DNA of 64,000 nt from an uncultured Pseudomonadales bacterium (GTDB taxonomy: Bacteria > Pseudomonadota > Gammaproteobacteria > Pseudomonadales > Balneatricaceae). The position numbers were made by a program, and so were the translations under genes. Below are positions 51,811-60,881 of the stretch, in pieces. The DNA lies in the NCBI GenBank assembly GCA_943787595.1, contig CALSNA010000003.1, positions 124,001-188,000 on the forward strand, given 5' to 3'. The first letter of the stretch is position 1, and each line of letters opens with the position of its first letter. The notes under the pieces were generated by a model. It was given only the letters and a program-made list of their open reading frames with translations, was not told the DNA's origin and did not search any database.

Positions 51811-52068
51811 TCAGGTGGATTTGTCTTGCCGATATTGATGGACAGCTGCAGACAACACTGCGATCAAGTGGGAATTTTCAGTTACGGACCTTACTGGAGT
51901 AGGCGTTTGGGGGACTACGACTGGTGTCATATCTTCTGACACAAGCTTTAATGTAATGGCCGACATCGCTTTGGTAGAAAAAATTAATAGGGTTAAAAAA
52001 ACAAATACAAAACCCATACCATAGGCCATCAAGACCAAACCCTCAACCATCAGTTCAGACACTTGCAT
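51811..52068 (-). CDS. oadG: Oxaloacetate decarboxylase gamma subunit
   Basis: OadG is a small assembly subunit of 85 residues. It has one N-terminal helix (about 9-31, LVLMAYGMGFVFVFLTLLIFS), a polar Pro/Thr-rich tail and the C-terminal AAVHQYRQ text usual for the family. It is the first gene of the operon, 100 bases before oadA. Confidence 0.9.
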   Translation of the reverse strand: MQVSELMVEGLVLMAYGMGFVFVFLTLLIFSTKAMSAITLKLVSEDMTPVVVPQTPTPVRSVTENSHLIAVLSAAVHQYRQDKST

Positions 52069-52800
52069 GGATCATTAATCTCCTCAGCACAACCCTTCCG
52101 GTACTGATGAATGGCTGCTGCATCACTTTTCTATTATTTAGCAGTTAATCAATACTGTGCAATAAAATTCGGTTATACATTACTACACAAAATAAATTTA
52201 ATTATGTATTATTACATCAATGACAGGATCAATGTAACATAACTTACAATTGTCGCAACAATAATCGTTATTTGTGATATTGATCAGGGCAATAATGAAC
52301 AAAATATAAAACAGTACAACTGGTTAGCAAATCCAGCTTGCACATCACACCGTACCAACATACTCCAAGCCTGAGTATGGCTCTAAAATACTTGCATCGA
52401 TCACTCTCACCAATAGAGTACGTAGATAGAACTGCCTGAACGGCTCTCTGCAACATCATATAGTCATTTTGGATCTTGGCAACTAACGTTAAAGTAGCAT
52501 ATAGTCGCTCTACAGTTGTTGAAGAGTGCTCCAAGTACATTCTGACAAGGCCAAAACATTAGTGACACCCGACATGGCTGGCCATACACACCATAAAAAC
52601 CAAAGAAAACATACAGTAAGCACGACCCCGTCAAAATTATTATAACAAAAGCCATTATTAAATCTGGAAATGGATCATTTTTTTACACTCTAGACTAGAT
52701 GCCTGGCGAGTACTGAAGCACGGTGAAGTCAGAAGGGACCTCATGGGATTTAGCACCACTAAAACTGACTTGAATATACCTATGTGGCTTGGCTAGCTAT
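52069..52800. other. AT-rich intergenic region upstream of the oad operon
   Basis: No gene is recognised. Open frames of 60-90 codons on the minus strand around 52268-52655 show no family trait. The oadG promoter should lie in the part nearest 52069-52200. Confidence 0.4.
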
Positions 52801-52835
52801 CCGTTACCAACACCACCAAGGTGTTGTAGTTACGG
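52801..52835 (-). terminator. Interrupted hairpin downstream of the coiled-coil gene
   Basis: An inner perfect 7-bp stem (CAACACC with GGTGTTG) is extended by outer pairs, including CCGT with ACGG, broken by one mismatch and a small bulge. It lies 28 bases past the stop of the gene at 52863-53156. As with the other stems here, it lacks a T-run. Confidence 0.4.
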
Positions 52836-52862
52836 CCAGCCAGATTAGTTTGCTTAGCTGGT

Positions 52863-53156
52863 TTACTCCCGTGGCCAACTGCTGTCATCAATACCAGCCT
52901 GCTTTGGTTTAGCAGCCAAGGTTACAGAGCCATCTCTGGGATTGGCCATTATGACTGTATGTGGAGCTACTGTGGCTTGTTGGAATTTACGCCAACTCGC
53001 TTGGTGAACTTGTTTAAGTTGCCAGTGCAGCAATCTGAGTTGTGTGACCTCATCCTCCATCTGCTGTAGCTGTTGTTGGTATTGTGCTATCCGCTGTTTC
53101 AATTGCAACAGCAGTTCAGGCAATAGATCTGGCCCAGTTTGCAGAATGGTCATCAT
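52863..53156 (-). CDS. Small coiled-coil protein, function unknown
   Basis: This 97-residue protein is not recognised. Residues about 10-60 (LLPELLLQLKQRIAQYQQQLQQMEDEVTQLRLLHWQLKQVH) form a Gln/Leu-rich heptad pattern suggesting a coiled coil, and the tail is polar with a lysine/proline patch. No signal peptide or membrane segment is visible. The start is uncertain, since MMTI has no strong ribosome binding site. Composition looks like real coding sequence, but a chance frame cannot be excluded. Confidence 0.5.
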   Translation of the reverse strand: MMTILQTGPDLLPELLLQLKQRIAQYQQQLQQMEDEVTQLRLLHWQLKQVHQASWRKFQQATVAPHTVIMANPRDGSVTLAAKPKQAGIDDSSWPRE

Positions 53157-54463
53157 GAACCCCTTGAATATTCCATATCAAGTCGATTACGATGCGTCAA
53201 AATACAACATTTATCTTGAATACAAAATATCAATATTATTTGATTCTACTTAAAAATGATTACCTCAAACTACCTGTACACAGGTTCTAAGCACGCATTA
53301 AGCCAAAGTTCCCTTTTAAAAAATATTACTACTCCAAAATAAACCTTCAATGGCCAGATGGAAGCTCTTTCCCTTCATTAATAACCTTAATATACTGCAA
53401 AAGAACTATGTAAACATCATTATTTTCAATCTAAGCACAGGAAAAAAATACCAGGTTTTGGAATTGATTACGCAATATCACCAGCAACGAAACGGCTTTG
53501 ATAAACCAGGTATTTCACTCTATGCCAGTGTTATAATAATTTGGCAACTGCAGGTTAATTTCATTATCTGATCACAGCGTTAATAGTCCTATCACACTCG
53601 TCTTACAGGCGATCCATATATGCCGGTTATGGCTAAAACAAGGCCCCTCATGAGCCAGCCTAGATTTAGTCTAAGCACATCGTTTCTTCAGACACATTGG
53701 TAATTCGAAGTGAGGTTTCTGTTACAGTACAGGATCAATATGTATTCCTGAACCCTAGACAATTATTTGAGGAAACGCTTTTAAACGCATCAGTGGCAAA
53801 AAAAGTCGCTAAGTTTTGGTTTTCAATCGTAACCGACTAAAAAACCACAGCTTACAGGAACCGTTATTGCATGTAACAATAGGCTTAAAGGGATCACTGA
53901 AGTTACAGAAGCAGTTTATCCAGAACTAGGCTCATTTACATGCCAGCGTTTACCAAGCGTTCCTCTTCTATTATTGAGCATTCCACTTGTTACATTTAAT
54001 TTAATGCTGAAGATAACCTGAGGCCAGGTATAGTGATTCACAACACATTTAAAATATTATGTCCTCCATGTAGCTGAGATGCTGATGTGTGATTGATACT
54101 ACAGTCTCAAATACACGCTATCTGGAATCAGGAGTGTATTGATTAAGTTGATACCAGGGGCATATTTAACATCATGACGAATCAAATAATGTAAAATGAT
54201 GTACCTTAATTTCAGTTCATACTACATTGTATATGGATTATCGTAGCAGAAAATCTATGTAAACTAATAACACTGGATCATATGGAGTCAACAACCAGCT
54301 CAAAATCTGGATGCATCAACGATAATCCAAAGTCAAGGCTAACTCATGATAAATAGCAATACGTTGGGTATTACATTGATCTCTACCTGATCTGAGTCTT
54401 TCTCAAAACACACTTAAAAGCTTCCCAAAGCTTTAGTAAAACTAAAATCAAGAGGAATCCGTA
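53157..54463. other. 1.3-kb gene-poor region upstream of the TRAP operon
   Basis: Nothing gene-like is convincing. A 73-codon plus-strand frame at 53350-53571 is without family traits. It should hold the dctP promoter. AAGAGGAA precedes the dctP ATG. Confidence 0.4.
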
Positions 54464-55459
54464 ATGACAATAAAGTTTCTTTTAACTGCTGCAGGAGTGG
54501 CACTGGCTTTGGGGTCAGGCGCGACCTATGGAACAGACTTCACCTTTAAGTATGGCAATTCTCAACCTGAGAAAGCTGCTCGTTCACAATCCATGGTTTA
54601 TTTCAAGGAACAGCTGGAACAACGTTCAAATAGTCGTATAGAAGTTCAAAACTACTTCAGTGCTGTACTAGGTACTGAAAAAGAAATGATGGATCAAGTT
54701 ACCACTGGCCTACTACAAGGTACACGAGGTGGCTTCTTTAACAATGCTAACTCACAGTACAATATCTACTTGTTACCATTCCTAGTCAGTGGATGGGATG
54801 AAATGCAATGTCTAGTTGCAAGTGATTTTACCAAGCAAATACAAGCTAATGCGGCTGCCAACGGTTACCATATTCCAGCTACAGGCATAAGCCAGGGTTT
54901 CCGTATGTACACGAATAATATCCTACCGATTACTCAAGTATCTGATCTTAAGGGTTTGAAGATTCGTGAACCTCAGGTAGATCTGTTTATCAAAACTGGT
55001 GAAGCGCTAGGCTCTACACCCATTGCTATGGCCTTCTCTGAGGTTTATCAAGCATTCCAACAGGGTGTTATTGATGGCCAGCACAACCCGCCTGCCAATA
55101 TTTGGAACTATAAAGTACATGAAGTCCAAAAGTATCTTTCAGTAACTAATCACATGTCCGGACCAGACCCATTGCTAGTCAACAAGGCTTGGTATGACAA
55201 TTTACCAGCTGATCTACAACAAGTGTTTGATGAAGTTGCTGTTGATGCTTTAGCGCATTCTGACAAGCTTGCTCGCCAAGCTGAAGTTGAACTATTAGAA
55301 AAGCTCAATGAAGTTATGGAGGTAAATTATCTGACAGATGCTGCGATAAGTGGGTTCCGTGACGCTGTCAAGCCGGTGTATCAGCAAATGATTGATAAAG
55401 GTTATTTTTCTCAGGATGATCTAGCTGCAGCCAGGGTGGCAGCTCAGTCCTGTAATTAA
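54464..55459 (+). CDS. dctP: TRAP transporter solute-binding protein (DctP family)
   Basis: This periplasmic binding protein has 331 residues and a signal peptide of about 22 (FLLTAAGVALALGSGATYG). DctP marks are the KYGNSQPEKAARSQSMVYFKEQLEQRSNSRIEVQNYFSAVLG opening and DLKGLKIREPQVDLFIKTGEALGSTPIAMAFSEVYQAFQQGVIDGQHNPP, whose Arg-x-Pro binds a carboxylate of the ligand. The ligand is therefore probably an organic or sugar acid. A hairpin follows the gene at 55483. Confidence 0.93.
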   Translation: MTIKFLLTAAGVALALGSGATYGTDFTFKYGNSQPEKAARSQSMVYFKEQLEQRSNSRIEVQNYFSAVLGTEKEMMDQVTTGLLQGTRGGFFNNANSQYNIYLLPFLVSGWDEMQCLVASDFTKQIQANAAANGYHIPATGISQGFRMYTNNILPITQVSDLKGLKIREPQVDLFIKTGEALGSTPIAMAFSEVYQAFQQGVIDGQHNPPANIWNYKVHEVQKYLSVTNHMSGPDPLLVNKAWYDNLPADLQQVFDEVAVDALAHSDKLARQAEVELLEKLNEVMEVNYLTDAAISGFRDAVKPVYQQMIDKGYFSQDDLAAARVAAQSCN

Positions 55460-55482
55460 GCCAGATCGTACTTAAGCAGAAT

Positions 55483-55512
55483 GCCACGCTCATCATCCGT
55501 GGTGAGTGTGGC
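55483..55512 (+). terminator. Intercistronic hairpin between dctP and dctQ
   Basis: GCCACGCTCA (55483-55492) pairs with TGAGTGTGGC (55503-55512), ten pairs including one G-T, with a 10-base loop and then TTTAAG. It may terminate partially or protect the dctP message, giving more binding protein than permease. Confidence 0.55.
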
Positions 55513-55529
55513 TTTAAGAGGCATAGAGT

Positions 55530-56036
55530 ATGGACTTCTTAATCCGCCTAGAGAAAATATTGACTCAATTACTTGAGTGGGTCTTGGTGCTTCTATTTGG
55601 TTTTTTTCTGATCATGGTGTGTGTTCTAGTCCTATTACGCTATGGTTTTTCTACCTCAATTTTTGGCGGTAATGAACTAGTAACAATCGCCTTTATCATT
55701 ACCAGCGCAATCGGTGGCGCACTATGTATTAGTAAAAATGAACATATCGCTATTACCTTTCTAATTGATCAATTACCCCACTCCCTGAAGTTAGCGTGTT
55801 ATGTAGTGGGTATGCTATTAATTGCCATCATCAATGGCTACATGATTTACTACTCCTATAACTGGATAAGTATGGCTGGCCATAACCCCTGGCAACCTCT
55901 GGGATGGCCTCAAGGTATTGTGCATGCAGTTATACCCGTGGGATGTAGCCTGGCTATTTTTTATAGTTTGCTAAAAGCATTATTAGCTTTGACTGGTCGA
56001 ACGAATATTGATGTTGTGTGGATGCCAGAGGACTAA
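55530..56036 (+). CDS. dctQ: TRAP transporter small permease
   Basis: DctQ subunit of 168 residues with four helices (about 17-37, 49-66, 85-105 and 127-148). The GGNELVTIAFIITSAIGGALCISKNEHIAI segment is the family hallmark. dctM starts four bases after its stop. Confidence 0.92.
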   Translation: MDFLIRLEKILTQLLEWVLVLLFGFFLIMVCVLVLLRYGFSTSIFGGNELVTIAFIITSAIGGALCISKNEHIAITFLIDQLPHSLKLACYVVGMLLIAIINGYMIYYSYNWISMAGHNPWQPLGWPQGIVHAVIPVGCSLAIFYSLLKALLALTGRTNIDVVWMPED

Positions 56037-56039
56037 TTT

Positions 56040-57323
56040 ATGTTGATTTTGCTTGGCAGCTTACTGCTTCTAATTTTACTGGGGATACCCATTGCCTATT
56101 CCCTAGGCCTTTCAGCATTGACCTATTTTATAGTCGAACAGCCCATGCTGTTAGGTATCTTGCCACAAAGACTATTTGCAGGTATCGATAATTATGCATT
56201 AATCTCCCTGCCATTATTTATTTTGATGGGACTGGTGATGAATGCTGGTGGCATCACCGCTAGATTATTGGACTTATCCATGTTTTTCGTGGGTCGTTTA
56301 AAAGGTGGTTTAGGTTTAGTTAACGTAGTTGCTTCTATGGTATTTGGTGGTATATCCGGTTCATCTGCCTCAGATACAGCCTCTATTGGTTCTGTGTTAA
56401 TTCCAGAGATGAAAAGACGCGGCTATCCTGCCAGTGTAGCAGCTGGAGTTACTGTTGCATCATCTACCATGGGCATGGTTATTCCACCCAGTGTGCCTAT
56501 GGTAATTTATGCCATCGTTGCTCAGGAATCGGTTGGTCAGATGTTTCTTGGTGGACTAATTCCTGGGTTATTAATTGGTCTACTGCAGTTATTGATCGTC
56601 TGGAGGATTGCGACATTACGCAATTACCCCACTGAATCAGTTCCATTTACTTGGTTAGAAGCAGTGCGTCAGGGAAAGCATTCAGCACCCGTTTTAATCA
56701 TGCCTTTGTTAATTGTCTGCTCAGTGGTCTTTGGTATTGCCACACCTACTGAAACAGCAGGTATTGCAGTGGCTTATGGTATTTTAATCAGTTTCTTCAT
56801 CGTTGGTCTTGCAGGTATTAGACAACTACCGCAGGCCATGAAAAGTGCCATTATAACCAGTGCTAAAATCATGATGATCATTGCATTTTCCCAATTATAT
56901 ATATGGGTACTTGCTCTGGAACGTATTCCAGATGCTCTAGCAGCCTTTGTCATGAGTATGGATTTGGGACCGACTGCACTCATGCTAGCCATTGCAATGG
57001 TAATTTTGATTGCAGGTACTTTTATTGATGTCAGTCCAGCAATTTTGCTATTAACACCAGTTTTACTACCCGCAGCTAAGTCCGTAGGCATTTCCGGGGT
57101 GCATTTTGGGGTCGTATTAATTTGTGGATTGGCAGTCGGTGCTTGTACACCACCTGTTGGAAACTGCTTAAACGTTTGTGCTGCTATCGCACGCCTTGGC
57201 ATTGGCAGAATCTTCATTGGGGCAGCACCATTTTTGCTAGCTAATGTAATGATACTATTTTTAATCTGTCTGATACCACAGTTAGCGGAATGGATTCCTT
57301 TTAATGTATACCGGCCCAGCTAA
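56040..57323 (+). CDS. dctM: TRAP transporter large permease
   Basis: DctM, 427 residues with about 12 helices, is the transport channel, driven by a Na+ gradient in characterised TRAP systems. Conserved text includes FAGIDNYALISLPLFILMGLVMNAGGI, VFGGISGSSASDTASIGSVLIPEMKRRGYPASVAAGVTVASSTMGMVIPPSVPMVIYAI and VVFGIATPTETAGIAVAYG. Its stop codon lies inside a 9-bp stem (57318-57351). Confidence 0.95.
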   Translation: MLILLGSLLLLILLGIPIAYSLGLSALTYFIVEQPMLLGILPQRLFAGIDNYALISLPLFILMGLVMNAGGITARLLDLSMFFVGRLKGGLGLVNVVASMVFGGISGSSASDTASIGSVLIPEMKRRGYPASVAAGVTVASSTMGMVIPPSVPMVIYAIVAQESVGQMFLGGLIPGLLIGLLQLLIVWRIATLRNYPTESVPFTWLEAVRQGKHSAPVLIMPLLIVCSVVFGIATPTETAGIAVAYGILISFFIVGLAGIRQLPQAMKSAIITSAKIMMIIAFSQLYIWVLALERIPDALAAFVMSMDLGPTALMLAIAMVILIAGTFIDVSPAILLLTPVLLPAAKSVGISGVHFGVVLICGLAVGACTPPVGNCLNVCAAIARLGIGRIFIGAAPFLLANVMILFLICLIPQLAEWIPFNVYRPS

Positions 57324-57351
57324 TCAGCAAACGGCTATAAGTTGATTAGCT
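57318..57351 (+). terminator. Hairpin at the dctM stop codon
   Basis: AGCTAATCA (57318-57326) pairs with TGATTAGCT (57343-57351) across a 16-base loop. The stem contains the dctM stop. It separates transporter genes from the two enzyme genes that follow after about 100 bases and may lower their expression. Confidence 0.4.
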
Positions 57352-57450
57352 TGCCAACACAAGTGGATAACAGATCTACAGCAACGAATTCACGATTTTC
57401 ACTAATTTAATTAAAATATATGTACGTCTATTTTAAAGGAGCTACCGATT

Positions 57451-58338
57451 ATGGGAGTAGGTGTCATTGGATTAGGTGATATGGGCAGCGGGATAGCTAA
57501 AAATCTGATCTTGAACGGTTATACCACAACAGGATTTGACCTATCTGAAGAACGCATGCAGGCTTTTATTGCCATGAATGGAAATGCTGCTGCCAACGTA
57601 CAGGAAGTCACAAAAAATAACGACATAGTTTATGTCATGGTAATGAACGGTGATCAGGCTAAGGCTGTCATTTTGGGCCAAGATGGCCTAGTTAGGCACA
57701 TGAAGCCAGGCGGTATAGTTATCCTCACTGCGACGATTCTACCCAAAGAAGCTCAAGACATCGCCAGCGCCATGTCGAGTACAGAAATCCACTTAATTGA
57801 TAGCCCTGTTTCTGGAGGATTTTCAGGGGCTCAGAGTGGCACCTTAACCATGATGGCAGCTGGTATGCCAGATATACTTGATCAGTGCGAGCCCGTAATG
57901 GAAGCTGTATCAAAAACGATTCACCGCATTGGTGAAAATGGCGGCGATGGCCAAGCCATGAAGGCCTGTTTACAATCTCTCATCGGTGCCATTTTTTCCG
58001 CTACCTTTGAAGCCTCTGTATTGGCTGCAAAAGCAGGTATTTCAGGAGAAAATTTATTCAAAGTCTTCTCAACTTCTGGCGCTGGTTGTGGCTGTACCAA
58101 TACAGCACTAGAGAATATCATTGAGCGCAAATTTGAAAAAACTGGTAGTCATATTGCAACCATGCATAAAGATCTTACCATTGTCATGAGATTTGCCGAA
58201 GCATTGGGAGTACCTTTACATACAGCATCTACCGCCATGCAACTATTCCATTGCGGTAAGAGCAAATATCCAGATGGAGACAACTGGGCAGTAACTAGAG
58301 TCATTGAAGAAATAGTTGGTACACAACTACATCGATAG
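57451..58338 (+). CDS. NAD(P)-dependent beta-hydroxyacid dehydrogenase (LtnD/GlxR-like)
   Basis: This 295-residue member of the 3-hydroxyisobutyrate dehydrogenase family has Rossmann motif VGVIGLGDMGSGIAKNLI at residues 3-20, catalytic motif DSPVSGGFSGAQSGTLTMMAAG (about 117-138) and a C-terminal helical domain with HKDLTIVMRFAEALGVPL containing the expected Lys. Pairing with a TRAP transporter and a TIM-barrel isomerase resembles L-threonate/erythronate catabolic loci (LtnD), so oxidation of a C4 sugar acid is a reasonable guess. The substrate is not proven. Confidence 0.85.
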   Translation: MGVGVIGLGDMGSGIAKNLILNGYTTTGFDLSEERMQAFIAMNGNAAANVQEVTKNNDIVYVMVMNGDQAKAVILGQDGLVRHMKPGGIVILTATILPKEAQDIASAMSSTEIHLIDSPVSGGFSGAQSGTLTMMAAGMPDILDQCEPVMEAVSKTIHRIGENGGDGQAMKACLQSLIGAIFSATFEASVLAAKAGISGENLFKVFSTSGAGCGCTNTALENIIERKFEKTGSHIATMHKDLTIVMRFAEALGVPLHTASTAMQLFHCGKSKYPDGDNWAVTRVIEEIVGTQLHR

Positions 58339-58358
58339 CTTAAAAAATGAGGTTTAAA

Positions 58359-59222
58359 ATGAAATTAGGTGTTATTTGTGACGGTATTTCTAGAGATTTC
58401 GCTCACACTCTGAAAATAATGGATGAATTTGACTTAGAATATGCAGAAATCCAATTTATCGGTAATCAAGAAGTCGGGGACTTTGGATCACCCCAAATTA
58501 GTGAGATAAAGCAACAACTACAAGATCATGGTAAATCCGTATCTTGTCTTTCTCGACATATTTTCGCTGGCATGACTTCAGCCAACAAGCCAGGCGATGC
58601 ACTACATACTCGACATATGGATGCACTCAAGCGTGTGGTAGCCATGGCCCATGAAGTAGAGTCGCCATTGGTGCGTATTCTAACCCCTAAAAAGGAGCAA
58701 ATTCTATGGGGTGAAAATGGCGCAGAGCAGTGGAATGTTGCACACGGGGCTTGGGATGCAGTTCCTCCAATTATTGCACCCGCAGTGGAAATAGCACGTG
58801 ATGCAGGGCTAAAACTGGTGGTTGAAACTGGCAATGGTACTATAGTCAATTCCAATTATACGGCTCGTAAGTTGATTGATGATTTGGATGCTAAAGATGC
58901 CCTGCAAGTATTGTGGGATCCGGCAAATAATTGTTGGTGTCATGAATTGGCTTACCCAGACGGCTATAATGAAATACGTGATGGTTATCTGGGGCATGTA
59001 CATATTAAAGACGTTTTGGTAGATACGCCACGTGCAACATTGCAAGTAAAGAAGATGGGCGAAGGACAATTAGCACATTTATTCCAGCCCATAGCAGATG
59101 CTATGCGCACGGACGGTTATAATGGTGTTATTTCATTAGAAAGTGTTTATCGACCCAAGGGTGGTGATTTTGAAGATGGCTTTCGTCAGTGTATACATAT
59201 GTTCAAGGATATTTTTGGTTAA
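58359..59222 (+). CDS. Sugar phosphate isomerase/epimerase family TIM-barrel protein
   Basis: This 287-residue protein belongs to the xylose-isomerase-like TIM-barrel family. The start at 58359 is chosen over 58347 because GAGG lies six bases before it. Metal-binding residues are in LKLVVETGNGTI (Glu), LQVLWDPANNCWCHELAYPD (Asp, His), YLGHVHIKDVLVD (His) and VISLESVYRPKGG (Glu). It may interconvert the keto acid made by the dehydrogenase. It begins 20 bases after that gene and ends the operon. Confidence 0.82.
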   Translation: MKLGVICDGISRDFAHTLKIMDEFDLEYAEIQFIGNQEVGDFGSPQISEIKQQLQDHGKSVSCLSRHIFAGMTSANKPGDALHTRHMDALKRVVAMAHEVESPLVRILTPKKEQILWGENGAEQWNVAHGAWDAVPPIIAPAVEIARDAGLKLVVETGNGTIVNSNYTARKLIDDLDAKDALQVLWDPANNCWCHELAYPDGYNEIRDGYLGHVHIKDVLVDTPRATLQVKKMGEGQLAHLFQPIADAMRTDGYNGVISLESVYRPKGGDFEDGFRQCIHMFKDIFG

Positions 59223-59369
59223 TGCCAGTCTTGCAAAATTTGATGTAATAACCAAAGTATCAGAAACATAACTTCGATAGCACAACGGGTCAGCCCCAGA
59301 TTCGTTAATCTGTAAAATTTAGATCAAATGTGGCAGTTACTCATTGCTTAACGTTTCAACCATTTTATG

Positions 59370-59963
59370 TGTAGTAGTTCAGACCTGATCTGACCGTCAC
59401 CAGTTTTCTGGGTGTCTTGTCAGATTAGATCTGGCTTGGACTCCTCTCAAACCAGTTCTGCTTACCATCGAGCGAAGTATCCATCTGTGCTCTGTCACAG
59501 CACATTTTGCCCTGATGCATTCTGTCATTGTTGTCGCAATCGATCCAGTCGCCCAGATCTTTTTGTAGATCTTTAAGCGAGTCATACAACTTTTCGGGGA
59601 ACATAACCTGGTAAAACTACTGCAAAATTGTGTCGTGGAACTGCTCACAAATACCGTTTGTCTGAGGCGATTTGATCTTTTTCTTCGTGTGATCAATATC
59701 GTTGCCAGATAGAGCTGATAATCATGTGTGACCGCAGTACTCCGTTCCACAATCAGTGAGGATTCTCAGCAGCCGGATATACCAAGCAGCACAGAACGGC
59801 AGCCGTGATCGATGTCCTGGTTTTATATAACATGGCAAACGTATCCTGAGACCCGAGATAGCCAGGATCATGTGTTTCGATCTCACCGCTAACTTCATCA
59901 TTGAACCTCTTACGTTCAAGAGCTTCAAGAGCCTTGAAACGCTTCTTAAAGTGCCCTAGATCG
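59370..59963 (-). pseudogene. IS481-family transposase remnant
   Basis: Minus-strand pieces in several frames rebuild an IS481 transposase. GHFKKRFKALEALERKRFND and EIETHDPGYLGSQDTF come first, then after a deletion RILTDCGTEYCG, KIKSPQTNGICEQFHDTILQ, YDSLKDLQKDLGDWIDCDNN and RMHQGKMCCDRAQMDTSLDGK. At least three stops and a central deletion break it. TGTAGTAGTTCAGACCTG at 59370 is probably the terminal inverted repeat at the 3' end. The other end is not found. Confidence 0.85.
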
Positions 59964-60011
59964 TTTCGTATCCAGACAGATCAAACGCCACTGGGTAGGC
60001 TACTGGCCCAG

Positions 60012-60318
60012 ATGAGTGCCAGTATGGAACCCGACCCAGTCACCACCCTGAAGGACTTTATGACCCGGCGACAGAGTGAACGGGATAACCAGTTGGCCGC
60101 CTTTAACACCTGGTCGGCAGGGTTTAACCGCAGCCACAGCCGGGTATTTGACATCAGGGGCAAGCAGCCCCGGGGATCTGGCCAGCCAGTTACAACAGCA
60201 GATGCCCGACACCGTGGGGGTGATGGGTACCACCTTATCCAGACTAGTGCGCAACCCGCCCGACCAGAGCGATCCGGCCGTGGCCCGCAGCCGCAAGCTG
60301 GGGTCAGGGGCCAGGTAA
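60012..60318 (+). pseudogene. GC-rich foreign gene fragment, frameshifted
   Basis: One frame reads MSASMEPDPVTTLKDFMTRR followed by SERDNQLAAFNTWSAGFNRSHSR. A second frame continues with SPGDLASQLQQQMPDTVGVM and ends SRKLGSGAR at a TAA, just before a perfect terminator. The switch lies near the CAGCCCCGGGG run at 60166-60176. By my count 60001-60300 is about 62 percent GC, far above the AT-rich surroundings. Content and codon use suggest recent arrival, perhaps phage or plasmid. I do not recognise the protein. Confidence 0.55.
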
Positions 60319-60331
60319 GATACCCAGCATT

Positions 60332-60359
60332 AAAAAACCCGCATCAGGCGGGTTTTTTT
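60332..60359 (+). terminator. Classical intrinsic terminator
   Basis: The stem AAAAAACCCGC pairs with GCGGGTTTTTT around ATCAG and continues as a run of seven T. It is symmetrical enough to work in both directions. It directly follows the GC-rich gene fragment and is the only T-tract terminator I found in the window. Confidence 0.9.
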
Positions 60360-60404
60360 GTGGTTTGCTTTACCGGGGCAATAAAAGCAGGTTAAATGAT
60401 AAAT

Positions 60405-60881
60405 ATGAAAAAAATTATCATCATTCCTTTACTGCTTGCTTCATTGATCACACCCATCAGTTGGGGGCCAATTTTGCTAAGGGCTTTGCTGCCTATAAAA
60501 GTGGTGACTACGAAACTGCACTAGGTGAATGGATGCCTCTAGCCGAACAGGGCAATGCACCAGTACAACCTGGGTCAGATGTACAATAACGGCGAAGGTG
60601 TTCTGCAAAACTATAAGACAGCAGTAAAATGGTACACACTCGCTGCTGAACAGGGTCATGCCTCAGCACAGTACAATCTGGGTGTTATGTACACTAATGG
60701 AGATGGTGTTACAGAAAATTATGTTAAGGCCCACATGTGGGCAAATATTGCTCGGTATAATGGATCTGAAAATACCAAAAAACTTATGGAATTCTTAGTT
60801 GCAAAAATGACTCAGGAACAAATTGCAAAGGCGCAAGACCTTGCTCAGGAATGTGTTACCAGAGACTATAAAGGGTGTTGA
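60405..60881 (+). pseudogene. Sel1-repeat protein gene with two frameshifts
   Basis: The gene begins with a signal-peptide-like MKKIIIIPLLLASLITPISW in one frame. It then moves to a second frame for NFAKGFAAYKSGDYETALGE and WMPLAEQGNA. It returns to the first frame for YNLGQMYNNGEGVLQNYKTA, a second Sel1 repeat and the usual tail AQDLAQECVTRDYKGC. Shifts lie near 60460-60466 (a run of G) and near 60558. Sel1 (TPR-like) proteins mediate protein contacts. The first reading ends at a TAG, so the gene is broken unless frameshifting or sequence error intervenes. Confidence 0.72.
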
